This document shows, piece after piece, positions 1 to 6,756 of a stretch of DNA of 9,553 bases. The stretch's first letter is position 1. The number at the start of each line of letters is the position of its first letter. A model generated the notes under the pieces. It worked only from the letters and a program-made list of their open reading frames with translations. It ran no database searches and was not told the DNA's origin. Source of the DNA: CAYURR01 sp964446745 (GTDB taxonomy: Bacteria; Bacillota; Clostridia; Lachnospirales; WQUN01); assembly GCA_964446745.1 (NCBI GenBank), contig CAYURR010000117.1, forward strand, positions 1-9,553, written 5' to 3'. The translations under genes and the position numbers were made by a program.

Positions 1-5
1 AGTCT

Positions 6-78
6 TGCACTTGGCGGGACTCGAACCCACGACCTACCGCTTAGGAGGCGGTCGCTCTATCCTCTGAGCTACAAATGC
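6..78 (-). tRNA. tRNA-Arg, anticodon CCU
   Basis: Read on the minus strand, the 73 bases fold into a full cloverleaf. The acceptor stem is GCATTTG with CAAGTGC, with discriminator A. The D stem is GCTC/GAGC. The anticodon stem is ACCGC/GCGGT around loop CTCCTAA, which gives anticodon CCT and decodes AGG as arginine. The variable loop is AGGTC. The T stem is GTGGG/CCCGC around TTCGAGT. The 3' CCA is not encoded, since AGACT follows the discriminator, so CCA must be added by nucleotidyltransferase. It lies downstream of eno on the same strand, with a promoter-like sequence and a strong hairpin between them. Confidence 0.97.
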
Positions 79-92
79 ACGTATTTATTTTT

Positions 93-123
93 GAAATCCC
101 GTGCGAAAATCGCACGGGATTTC
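93..123 (-). terminator. Strong hairpin between eno and tRNA-Arg (terminator-like, no U-run)
   Basis: The arms at 93-106 and 110-123 pair perfectly over 14 bp around a 3-base loop (107-109), with a GC-rich core CCCGTGCG/CGCACGGG. It sits about 60 bases after the eno stop and 15 bases before the tRNA 5' end. It is placed as the end of the glycolytic transcript. However, on the minus strand the 3' arm is followed by CAAAAATAAATAC rather than a run of U. It could therefore be a weak terminator, a stabilising 3' hairpin or a processing site for the tRNA precursor. Confidence 0.55.
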
Positions 124-136
124 TCACATATGCCAT

Positions 137-165
137 ATAATAACAAATATCTTAGAATAAATCAA
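137..165 (-). promoter_or_regulatory. Sigma-A-like promoter for tRNA-Arg
   Basis: On the minus strand, TTGATT (160-165, 4 of 6 with the -35 consensus) is separated by exactly 17 bases from TATTAT (137-142, 5 of 6 with the -10 consensus). Transcription would begin near 130, so the 93-123 hairpin would lie in the leader before the tRNA. The region is AT-rich, so a chance match is possible. Confidence 0.45.
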
Positions 166-181
166 GGATTACTTCAGATTT

Positions 182-1513
182 TTACTTCTTCTCAATCGAG
201 AAGAATGCCTTAAGCCCCGGATACTCGGATACATCGCCGAGTTCGTCCTCGATGCGCAGCAGTTGGTTGTACTTGGCTACTCGGTCGGAACGGGCCGGTG
301 CGCCGGTCTTTATCTGACCTGCGTTAACAGCTACGACGATGTCTGCTATCGTGGCATCCTCGGTTTCGCCCGAGCGATGGGATACGACCGCGGTCATGTT
401 GTGGCGGTTAGCCAGAGCAATCGCGTTAAAGGTCTCCGTGAGCGTACCGATCTGGTTGACCTTGATAAGGATCGAATTCGCAACGCCGAGGTCAATACCC
501 TTTTGAAGTCGTGTCGTGTTTGTAACAAACAGGTCGTCACCAACGAGCTGTACGCGTTTGCCGATGCGATCGGTTAAAAGCTTCCAGCCCTCCCAGTCCT
601 CTTCAGAGAGGCTATCCTCAAGGGAAATGATCGGATACTTATTAACTAGATTCTCGTAAAGGTCGACCATCTCAGCCGACGTGCGTACAACCTCTGTACC
701 CTTCATTTTGCTTTCGCCCGGGAAATGGTACTTGCCGTCCTTTTCATCGTAGAGCTCTGTGGCAGCCGAGTCCATAGCGATGAAGATGTCTATACCGGGC
801 TTGTAACCGGCCTTTGTGACGGCCTCGAGTATCAGGTCGATGACATCCTCGGGTGTAGCCAGGTCGGGTGCAAAGCCGCCCTCGTCGCCGACAGCGGTCG
901 ATAGGCCCTTCGCCTTTAATACCTTCTTAAGGTTGTGATAGACCTCCGCGCACATCCTCAGGCCTTCCTTGAACGATAACGCGCCTGCGGGCATGATCAT
1001 GAATTCCTGCATGTCAACGGTGTTATCCGCGTGCTTGCCGCCGTTTAAGATGTTCATCATCGGGACGGGCAGCTGCTTCGCGTTAAAACCGCCTAAGTAT
1101 TGATACAGAGGCATGTTTAATGCTTCGGCTGCGGCCTTTGCGACAGCCATTGAAACGCCGAGGATCGCATTGGCACCGAGCTTAGCTTTATTCGGTGTGC
1201 CGTCGAGCTCGATCATCTTCATGTCTACAGCGACCTGGTCGAGTGCGTTCATGCCGCAAACCTCATCGGCTATGATATTGTTTACATTATCAACGGCCTT
1301 TTCGACGCCTGTGCCTAAGTAACGCGCACCGCCGTCGCGAAGCTCTACAGCCTCAAACGCGCCTGTCGACGCGCCCGAGGGCACGGCTGCGCGGCCTACG
1401 GACTGGTTGCCGTTGCTGTCGTCCACTACGACCTCTACCTCAACGGTGGGATTCCCGCGGGAATCCAATACCTCTCTTGCATAAACATCAACGATTTCGA
1501 TAAAACCCTTCAC
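182..1513 (-). CDS. eno: Enolase (2-phosphoglycerate dehydratase)
   Basis: Cytoplasmic glycolytic enzyme that converts 2-phosphoglycerate to phosphoenolpyruvate with Mg2+. The 443-residue length is normal and the whole family pattern is present. Numbering from the GTG start, the N-terminal motif is DVYAREVLDSRGNPTVEVEV. GDEGGFAP carries catalytic Glu211. The metal ligands are Asp248 (AMDSAA), Glu299 (SLEDS) and Asp326 (GDDLFVTN). LIKVNQIGT carries catalytic Lys351, and the SHRSGETED loop is at 378-386. I chose GTG at 1511-1513 over the TTG six bases upstream. The GAGG at 1522-1525 is 8 bases from GTG but only 2 from TTG, and a start of MKGF-EIVDVYARE is usual in Clostridia. It is the last gene of pgk-tpiA-eno, 45 bases after tpiA. 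I see no missing key residue. Confidence 0.98.
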   Translation of the reverse strand: MKGFIEIVDVYAREVLDSRGNPTVEVEVVVDDSNGNQSVGRAAVPSGASTGAFEAVELRDGGARYLGTGVEKAVDNVNNIIADEVCGMNALDQVAVDMKMIELDGTPNKAKLGANAILGVSMAVAKAAAEALNMPLYQYLGGFNAKQLPVPMMNILNGGKHADNTVDMQEFMIMPAGALSFKEGLRMCAEVYHNLKKVLKAKGLSTAVGDEGGFAPDLATPEDVIDLILEAVTKAGYKPGIDIFIAMDSAATELYDEKDGKYHFPGESKMKGTEVVRTSAEMVDLYENLVNKYPIISLEDSLSEEDWEGWKLLTDRIGKRVQLVGDDLFVTNTTRLQKGIDLGVANSILIKVNQIGTLTETFNAIALANRHNMTAVVSHRSGETEDATIADIVVAVNAGQIKTGAPARSDRVAKYNQLLRIEDELGDVSEYPGLKAFFSIEKK

Positions 1514-1521
1514 TTGCAAAA

Positions 1522-1525
1522 CCTC
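1522..1525 (-). promoter_or_regulatory. Ribosome binding site deciding the eno start
   Basis: GAGG on the minus strand lies 8 bases before the GTG at 1513 and only 2 bases before the in-frame TTG at 1519. The spacing favours the GTG, giving a 443-residue enolase instead of 445. Confidence 0.65.
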
Positions 1526-1541
1526 GTTTTCTATGAATTGT

Positions 1542-1557
1542 GGCTTAGTGATAAGCC
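1542..1557 (-). promoter_or_regulatory. Intercistronic hairpin between tpiA and eno
   Basis: On the minus strand, GGCTTA pairs with TAAGCC over 6 bp around the four-base loop TCAC, beginning 2 bases after the tpiA stop. No U-run follows, so it is not a terminator. It may protect or separate the tpiA and eno parts of the message. The stem is short, so its role is a guess. Confidence 0.35.
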
Positions 1558-1558
1558 T

Positions 1559-2305
1559 TTACAGCGCTCCTACAATCGAGGTGAATTCGTCCTTTATGCT
1601 CGCGCCGCCTACGAGTGCACCGTCGATATCGGGCATCGAGAACAGCTCGGCTGCGTTTGAGGCGTTTACGCTGCCGCCGTATTGAATGCGTATCGCGTCC
1701 GCCGTGAAACGGTCATATATCTCGGATAGTACCTGTCTGATCGATGCGCAAACCTCCTGAGCCTGCAGTGAGGTCGCTGTCTGACCGGTGCCGATAGCCC
1801 ATATCGGTTCGTATGCGATAACGACATCCAATGCCTTCGTGGCATCGACACCCTGTAACGCGATGCGTGTCTGCATACGTACGAGGTCGGTCGTGATGCC
1901 TTGATTGCGCTGAGAAATACTCTCGCCTACACAAATGATCGGCTTCAGGCCCTTTTCGATGGCCTTCAGGACCTTTTTGTTTACGGTCGTGTCGGTCTCG
2001 CCGAAATACTGCCTGCGCTCCGAGTGTCCGATGATTACATATGGCACGCCCATTTCCGCGAGCATAACGCCCGAGATCTCACCCGTGAATGCGCCGCTCT
2101 CCTCGAAATGCATATTCTGTGCGCCGATCGCTATGTTGGTGTCTTTAACGAGCACCTTCGCGATCATCAGATCCACAAATGGGACACAGAGTACGACATC
2201 GAGCCTGTCCGTATTTATTCTGTCCTTTATTGTGTTAATAAATGCAACGGTTTCATCGGGCGTCTTGTTCATCTTCCAGTTGCCCGCAACTATCCTTTTA
2301 CGCAT
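1559..2305 (-). CDS. tpiA: Triosephosphate isomerase
   Basis: Cytoplasmic TIM-barrel enzyme that interconverts dihydroxyacetone phosphate and glyceraldehyde 3-phosphate. The 248 residues match the family length. The active-site residues are visible: AGNWKMN with Asn9 and Lys11, IIGHSERR with His94, and AYEPIWAIGTG with the base Glu166 and the mobile loop. Phosphate-binding turns follow at YGGSV (209-213) and GALVGGAS (229-236). The ATG at 2305 has GGAGG 7 bases upstream. The gene starts 14 bases after the pgk stop, so its ribosome binding site fills the gap and the two genes are clearly co-transcribed. Confidence 0.98.
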   Translation of the reverse strand: MRKRIVAGNWKMNKTPDETVAFINTIKDRINTDRLDVVLCVPFVDLMIAKVLVKDTNIAIGAQNMHFEESGAFTGEISGVMLAEMGVPYVIIGHSERRQYFGETDTTVNKKVLKAIEKGLKPIICVGESISQRNQGITTDLVRMQTRIALQGVDATKALDVVIAYEPIWAIGTGQTATSLQAQEVCASIRQVLSEIYDRFTADAIRIQYGGSVNASNAAELFSMPDIDGALVGGASIKDEFTSIVGAL

Positions 2306-2319
2306 GATATGTCCTCCGA

Positions 2320-3510
2320 TTATTTATCTTGAACTGCTGTGATGCCCGGCAGCTCAATACCCTCGAGGAACTCAAGCGAAGCGCCGCCGCCTGTGGAGAT
2401 ATGTGTCATCTTGTCGCCAAAGCCAAGCAGATTTACAGCCGCCGCCGAATCGCCGCCGCCGATGATGGTCGTGCCTTCTACCTTAGTGAGGGCTTCAGCC
2501 ACAGCGATGGTACCCTTTGCGAAATTCTCAAACTCGAATACGCCCATCGGTCCGTTCCAGACAACGGTCTTTGCATCCTTAAGAGCGTCGGAGAATAATG
2601 TACGTGTCTTTTCACCGATGTCAACGCCCATCCAATCGTCTTCAATGGTGTTTGAAGGTACGGTCTTGAATTCTGTGTCGTTCTTAAATTCCTTTACGAC
2701 CACGGTGTCTACAGGCAACAGGAAGTTAACGCCCTTATCCTTGGCCTTTTGTATCATTTCCTTTGCGTATTCAACCTTGTCTTCCTCGAGCAGGGATTTA
2801 CCTACGCCGCTGCCCTGAGCCTTTATGAAGGTATAAGCCATGCCACCGCCGATGATCAAAGTATCGACCTTTTCGAGCAGGTTGTTGATGACGTTAATTT
2901 TGTCCGAAACTTTTGCGCCGCCCAAGATAGCTACAAACGGACGTACCGGGTTGTTGACGGCGTTACCGAGGAACTGGATTTCCTTTTCCATCAGGTAGCC
3001 GACAGCGGATTCAGAAACGAACTTAGCAACGCCGACTGTCGAGCAATGTGCTCTGTGAGCGGAGCCGAATGCGTCATTTACGTAAACATCCGTGATGCTG
3101 GCCAGATCCTGAGAAAAGCTGTCCTCGTTCTTGGACTCTTCCTTGCGGAAACGTGTGTTTTCAAGTAAAACGACGTCGCCGTCCTTCATGGCTGCTACGG
3201 CGTTCTTTGCATTCTCACCGACTACTGTATCATCGGCAGCGAATACTACGGTCTTGCCTAAATGCTGAGACAGTCTCTCTGCTACGGGCTTCAGTGTTGC
3301 GGAAGCGTCCGGACCCTTTGGCTTACCGAGGTGCGAACAAAGTATAACCTTGCCACCGTCGTTCATCAGCTTCTTGATCGTCGGCAGAGCCGCTACGATA
3401 CGATTTTCATCGGTGATAACACCGTCCTTGAGCGGTACATTGAAGTCACAGCGAACCAACACACGCTTGCCCGCTACCTTTAAGTCATCTACAGATTTTT
3501 TGTTTAACAT
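2320..3510 (-). CDS. pgk: Phosphoglycerate kinase
   Basis: Cytoplasmic glycolytic kinase that transfers phosphate from 1,3-bisphosphoglycerate to ADP. The 396-residue form has the standard length and motifs. These are RCDFNVP (20-26), SHLGKPKG (59-66), ENTRF with Arg120, the AHR segment with Arg153, LGGAKVSDK (196-204), WNGPMGVFE (318-326), the nucleotide loop GGGDSAAA (351-358) and STGGGASLE (372-380). The reading frame is open 14 codons further upstream, but I chose the ATG at 3508-3510. It has GGGAG 6 bases upstream and begins MLNKKSVDDL, as in relatives, while the upstream ATG has no ribosome binding site. It is first in pgk-tpiA-eno. No gap gene precedes it; a flagellin gene does. Confidence 0.98.
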   Translation of the reverse strand: MLNKKSVDDLKVAGKRVLVRCDFNVPLKDGVITDENRIVAALPTIKKLMNDGGKVILCSHLGKPKGPDASATLKPVAERLSQHLGKTVVFAADDTVVGENAKNAVAAMKDGDVVLLENTRFRKEESKNEDSFSQDLASITDVYVNDAFGSAHRAHCSTVGVAKFVSESAVGYLMEKEIQFLGNAVNNPVRPFVAILGGAKVSDKINVINNLLEKVDTLIIGGGMAYTFIKAQGSGVGKSLLEEDKVEYAKEMIQKAKDKGVNFLLPVDTVVVKEFKNDTEFKTVPSNTIEDDWMGVDIGEKTRTLFSDALKDAKTVVWNGPMGVFEFENFAKGTIAVAEALTKVEGTTIIGGGDSAAAVNLLGFGDKMTHISTGGGASLEFLEGIELPGITAVQDK

Positions 3511-3516
3511 AACTTT

Positions 3517-3521
3517 CTCCC
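3517..3521 (-). promoter_or_regulatory. Ribosome binding site deciding the pgk start
   Basis: GGGAG on the minus strand lies 6 bases before the ATG at 3510. The alternative ATG at 3552 has none and falls inside the leader palindrome, so the longer 410-codon reading is not supported. Confidence 0.8.
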
Positions 3522-3532
3522 TTCGAATTATT

Positions 3533-3556
3533 GCGTTCACGATGTGACGCATGCGT
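3533..3556 (-). promoter_or_regulatory. pgk leader hairpin and 10-bp palindrome
   Basis: Two overlapping symmetric elements lie between the predicted pgk transcription start and its ribosome binding site. ACGCATGCGT (3547-3556) is a perfect 10-bp palindrome and could be an operator half or a protein site. The minus-strand RNA 3550-3533 can fold as GCGTCAC with GTGAACGC, seven pairs with one bulged A and loop ATC. I do not recognise either as a known regulator site. Confidence 0.35.
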
Positions 3557-3579
3557 ATAATATCCCAATTTCTTGAATT

Positions 3580-3608
3580 ATTCTAACAGCAAGCCCAAGT
3601 ATTTGCAA
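3580..3608 (-). promoter_or_regulatory. Sigma-A-like promoter of the pgk-tpiA-eno operon
   Basis: On the minus strand, TTGCAA (3603-3608, 4 of 6) and TAGAAT (3580-3585, 5 of 6) are 17 bases apart, in the 114-base gap between the flagellin stop and pgk. Transcription would begin near 3573 and give a leader of about 60 bases. I found no convincing terminator after the flagellin gene, so some read-through from it is possible. Confidence 0.5.
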
Positions 3609-3624
3609 CTATCTCATGAGCAAT

Positions 3625-6600
3625 TTAATTCTGTTTCATCAGTAGCTTCATAACCGATTCATGGGTTGAACGGGAATGTACCAGCATAGAAGTCGCAGCC
3701 TGATCCAAAACCCGTTGCTTGATTAGTTGCATCATTGCCTTTGCCATATCCAGATCCTCTATGCGGGACAAAGCCTCTGAGGAGTTTAGATATGAGATTT
3801 CCGTGGCTTCAAAAGCATGGCTTAGGCGATTGCTCTTTACACCGAATTCCGTACGGATATCGATGATATCCCTAAGTGCTGAGGCGATCAGATCGACTGC
3901 GGCTATAGCGGAAGGCTGCGTGTCGATAGTAACAGTTTTTAATGACAGCTCCTCAGCGTTCACTATCGGTATCCTGATTGGGATCATTTGTCCGCTGCCC
4001 ACATAGATATTTAGATCATACGGAGAACGGGTCTCGCCGGAGATGATGTTGTATTTATATGACGCATCGATACCGCTTAATACCTTTGCAGGTGCGGGCG
4101 GTGACGGGAAATCGCCGGGCCGTTTATCCTGGACGATCAATGCGGCCGGGTTGTTCGGATCGGCTTTTATATCGGTAAAATGCACGAGCTTCCCGGATAA
4201 CTGGCTCAAGATCGTATTTACGAGGGCTTCACCGGAGCTGATGCTATTGCTGATGCGGACGGGGATGTTATTAATATTGTTGGACACGGCAGGCATCAGT
4301 TCCGAGTCCGGTATATCCTCCGGCACAAAATAGAAATTAATCCATTCGTTCGGACAGGTTGCGCAGGTAACGCGGAAACCACCGCCAGATGACATCGCCT
4401 CAAAAACCTTCTCGGTAGAGGTAACCCAGCTGAAGTCCAATGCGCTCGAGGGAGCGGTAGATTTTCCCAAATCCGTACCGCCCGTAAAGCTTGATCGGTT
4501 TGTATTGCCAAGGCCTGTGAACAATGAGCCGAAATCGGATATGCCCTCGTTGATCTTCATTATAAGGTTGCTGCTGGTTAAAAATGGATTGGGAGGGTTT
4601 ATTACGATCTTCGGGGCAATGGCTTTGACAGTGGTATTTGGTATGCGTGACTGGAGCAATGTGGCCAAGCCCGCTAAACTGGTTACGCTGGATACATTGA
4701 TCGGGGTTTTGCCGGTTAGTGGAGTGATGCTGTTGGTAAACTCGTACAAGACGCTGTTGCCGTTGCTGTCGACTGCTGCAAAGCCGCGCCCCAGTAAATC
4801 TGTAGGTAGAGACAGACCGGTAAAGTCTAAATCCAAGCCTTTGGCATCTAACGAGAAGTATTTCTGGGACGTTAATAGAAGCGGTGGGTTTGCGGGATTG
4901 TTGTATATCGGAGTTAAACTGGGGTTTGATAGCGTCACATTGTAGTTGCCGACATTGCTGAAGGTGATATCGATGTTGCCGCTATTCTGCTTGGATGTTG
5001 CGCTTCCGTAGTTCATATACATTGATAATGTATTTGCCAGCCCGACGGGATAGTTTGTTATTGTAGACAGGTCGAAGTTGTAAGTTGAATTGCTTGGTGC
5101 TCTGTTATTGGATGATGCGGTCGAATTGTAGAAGTAAAATGTCCGATTGGTACCGTTGATATTTACATTTAGGGCGGTATGTGCCAGATCGGCGGGGTTG
5201 GCGGGTAATGTCAGCGTCGCGGTCGTAAAGGTTTCGTGGTTACCGGCAATTACCGAAACGCCGATTGGTGACTGGCCGGCCGGCGTTCCTGTGGTTGTGC
5301 CCGCGGGTTTTGGCGTTTCGCCTATCCTGAAGTTTGAACCTATCATGGTACCCGAGCTGCTGGAGACGGAAAAATCTATCCCGGTTGCGGAGGCGCTCAC
5401 GGCCTTGACGGTATATCCTCCGCCAGCGATGGGTAATGCGGCATTTATACGGCTGATCAATGTGTTTACATCCGGATTGTCACCTACATATACACCGCTG
5501 CCCACGGTATTTGAGAATGAAATGGAACCGGCTGTTGCGTTGTAGGGGCTATACAAGAAATTTATAGAATGCCCGTTTAAGGACGATGTGGAGCCCGATA
5601 TCTTTGATAAATCCATGGTAGTGAGCGCATAGTTCGGGTAGGGCGCGTCAAAGGCCATGCTGTGCTGCTGCCCCAAGGTGCCCGTGATCGGATCGGCACC
5701 GATTACGGTATTTACGCTCACGCTGTTATTATTGCCCCATTCGCCGTTCGCGTTATTATAGACATTTGCCCATCCGCTGGGCGGTACGCTTGTGGGTGGC
5801 AATGTAAAGCGATATTGAGCCAGCTCACCCTTAAATGTAATGCTGTAGGGCACAGAGGTTTGGGCTGTAGACGTAATAGAGGCGACTGTGTTTGTCGGAG
5901 TGTAAACGAAACGATTGCTGACTGTATTAGCGATATTGTTTAGCGCTCCGGACATATTGTTTGTGCTCAGATAGGAAGTCAAGTTGATCACAATATTATT
6001 ACTGTTTGCGGGAGCGGTATTTGCTGTGTCGGCATCCGTTGCTATGTAGAAATTGGTTGTACTGCCGCTTGCGTGATTTACGGTGAATGTCATGCCATTT
6101 AGATCAGCAACCGTTTTGATATTTGGGTCAAGCGGCAATGTAAGCGTGGCGGGTTGAGCAGGGGATGCAGCGTTAAACGACACATCATTAATGTAGTCCA
6201 TTCGCCCCCAGATCGTAGGGGTCTTAAGTTCCTCCAATGTATATTTAGACCACCATCCCCATTGACCCTGCAAAACCTTGATGGTGTTGAACTCCGTGCG
6301 CGTAGCTATGCCATCGATCTCGGACTTCAACGCTTCAAACTCCAACTCGCATTTCACTCTGTCTGCGTCAGTGTAGACACCGTTTGCGGCGGCTATAGCA
6401 AGCTCGTTCATGCGCTGTAGGATAGCGGTTATCTCGGTAAGGCCACCGTCGGCGACCGCTGTGAGGTTCTTTCCGTCCTGTATATTGTCCTTTACCTTGT
6501 TTAGCTCGTTGACCTGCGCGCGTAGCTTCTGAGAGATCGCAAGCCCGGCCGAATCGTCTGCGGCCTGTCTAATCTTTAATCCGGTGGAAAGCTTTTTTGA

Positions 6601-6678
6601 TGCCTCGCTATATATATTGAATGCGTTATTTTTCTGTCGTATAGCGGAATTCATCGTCGACTGGGTCGTTATGTTCAT
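3625..6678 (-). CDS. Very long flagellin (flagellar filament protein)
   Basis: Filament subunit exported by the flagellar type III apparatus. The N-terminal D0/D1 region (1-140) is typical, with SSGLRI-like STGLKIRQAADDSAGLAISQ (31-50) and LQRMNELAIAAANG (87-100), which aligns with the TLR5-contact segment of D1. The C-terminal D1/D0 region (about 915-1017) has the family pattern around NRLSHAFEATEISYLNSSEA and ends LLMKQN. At 1017 residues it is about two to three times a usual flagellin. The extra mass is an exposed centre, residues 140-914, rich in Ser, Thr, Asn and beta-type sequence with degenerate repeats. A CATC pair (Cys772, Cys775) and Cys110 are unusual for a filament protein. There is no HExxH, so I see no sign of a flagellinolysin protease. 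The ATG at 6678 has AAGGAG 7 bases upstream. The domain split is seen in the sequence; surface exposure is inferred. Confidence 0.95.
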   Translation of the reverse strand: MNITTQSTMNSAIRQKNNAFNIYSEASKKLSTGLKIRQAADDSAGLAISQKLRAQVNELNKVKDNIQDGKNLTAVADGGLTEITAILQRMNELAIAAANGVYTDADRVKCELEFEALKSEIDGIATRTEFNTIKVLQGQWGWWSKYTLEELKTPTIWGRMDYINDVSFNAASPAQPATLTLPLDPNIKTVADLNGMTFTVNHASGSTTNFYIATDADTANTAPANSNNIVINLTSYLSTNNMSGALNNIANTVSNRFVYTPTNTVASITSTAQTSVPYSITFKGELAQYRFTLPPTSVPPSGWANVYNNANGEWGNNNSVSVNTVIGADPITGTLGQQHSMAFDAPYPNYALTTMDLSKISGSTSSLNGHSINFLYSPYNATAGSISFSNTVGSGVYVGDNPDVNTLISRINAALPIAGGGYTVKAVSASATGIDFSVSSSSGTMIGSNFRIGETPKPAGTTTGTPAGQSPIGVSVIAGNHETFTTATLTLPANPADLAHTALNVNINGTNRTFYFYNSTASSNNRAPSNSTYNFDLSTITNYPVGLANTLSMYMNYGSATSKQNSGNIDITFSNVGNYNVTLSNPSLTPIYNNPANPPLLLTSQKYFSLDAKGLDLDFTGLSLPTDLLGRGFAAVDSNGNSVLYEFTNSITPLTGKTPINVSSVTSLAGLATLLQSRIPNTTVKAIAPKIVINPPNPFLTSSNLIMKINEGISDFGSLFTGLGNTNRSSFTGGTDLGKSTAPSSALDFSWVTSTEKVFEAMSSGGGFRVTCATCPNEWINFYFVPEDIPDSELMPAVSNNINNIPVRISNSISSGEALVNTILSQLSGKLVHFTDIKADPNNPAALIVQDKRPGDFPSPPAPAKVLSGIDASYKYNIISGETRSPYDLNIYVGSGQMIPIRIPIVNAEELSLKTVTIDTQPSAIAAVDLIASALRDIIDIRTEFGVKSNRLSHAFEATEISYLNSSEALSRIEDLDMAKAMMQLIKQRVLDQAATSMLVHSRSTHESVMKLLMKQN
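4120..4376 (-). other. CxxC-containing module in the flagellin centre
   Basis: Residues 768-852 run from FRVTCATCPNEWINFYFVPE to the VQDK segment. Cys772 and Cys775 sit at the start of a strand-like FRVTC..C....INFYF pattern. This suggests either a disulfide hairpin or a metal-binding turn on the filament surface. It also looks like the last of several related beta modules in the centre. Confidence 0.5.
4990..5239 (-). repeat. Flagellin centre, second copy of a degenerate module
   Basis: Residues 480-562 begin TTATLTLPANPADL and continue through FYFYNST and APSNS to a DLSTITNYPVGLANTL segment. The order of these short matches is the same as in residues 177-260, which indicates an old internal duplication. 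It is visible only at protein level; I see no long DNA repeat. Confidence 0.5.
5899..6150 (-). repeat. Flagellin centre, first copy of a degenerate module
   Basis: Residues 177-260 begin PATLTLPLDPNIKTVADL and continue through NFYIATD and APANS to an INLTSYLSTNNMSGALNNI segment. They match the second copy in order and spacing of ATLTLP, FY, AP-NS and the following Leu/Asn-rich helix-like stretch. Confidence 0.5.
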
Positions 6679-6695
6679 AGATGGACTCCTTCCAC

Positions 6696-6725
6696 AAAAA
6701 AAATATCCCGTTGTAGGGATATTTT
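6696..6725 (-). terminator. Rho-independent terminator just before the flagellin gene
   Basis: On the minus strand, AAAATATCCC pairs with GGGATATTTT around TACAAC (10 bp, loop 6), and the 3' arm runs into an unbroken run of eight T (6696-6703 are A on the plus strand, with arm bases adding to the run). This is a classic terminator. It would stop transcripts coming from the truncated gene remnant and the accessory operon upstream. It ends only about 17 bases before the flagellin start codon, and its arms overlap the putative flagellin promoter. Confidence 0.8.
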
Positions 6726-6749
6726 AGCAACATATGTTGTGGTATGCAA
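6721..6749 (-). promoter_or_regulatory. Promoter-like sequence for the flagellin gene
   Basis: On the minus strand, TTGCAT (6744-6749, 3 of 6) and TAAAAT (6721-6726, 5 of 6) are 17 bases apart, a sigma-A-like arrangement. Flagellin genes of this group are commonly read by sigma-D (TAAA, about 15 bases, CCGATAT). A partial fit also exists here: TAAA is followed after 13 bases by GGGATAT, one base too short and with two mismatches. Either start would lie inside the terminator stem, so a flagellin transcript would not form the full terminator. Confidence 0.45.
6728..6739. promoter_or_regulatory. 12-bp palindrome in the flagellin promoter spacer
   Basis: CAACATATGTTG is a perfect inverted repeat lying between the putative -35 and -10 hexamers. 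That is a classic place for a repressor to block RNA polymerase. I do not recognise the binding protein. Confidence 0.4.
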
Positions 6750-6756
6750 GGTATAG

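Noticed and set aside
263..577. Plus-strand open frame of 104 codons opposite eno
   Set aside because: It is antisense to a fully conserved enolase, has no ribosome binding site and no recognisable protein pattern; it reflects the codon bias of eno.
1901..2342. Two plus-strand frames of about 140 codons opposite tpiA
   Set aside because: Both are mirror frames of an intact triosephosphate isomerase, and two overlapping frames cannot both be real. Neither shows a protein family.
2339..3168. Plus-strand frames of 139 and 159 codons opposite pgk
   Set aside because: They are antisense to conserved Pgk sequence and lack any start signal or family pattern.
3511..3552. Longer pgk start giving 14 extra residues
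   Set aside because: There is no ribosome binding site and the codons fall in the leader palindrome and hairpin. The start at 3510 has a good site and the family N-terminus.
5180..5240. Possible metalloprotease motif in the flagellin centre (NHETF at 480-484)
   Set aside because: A flagellinolysin needs HExxH. Here only HE is present with no second His at the right spacing.
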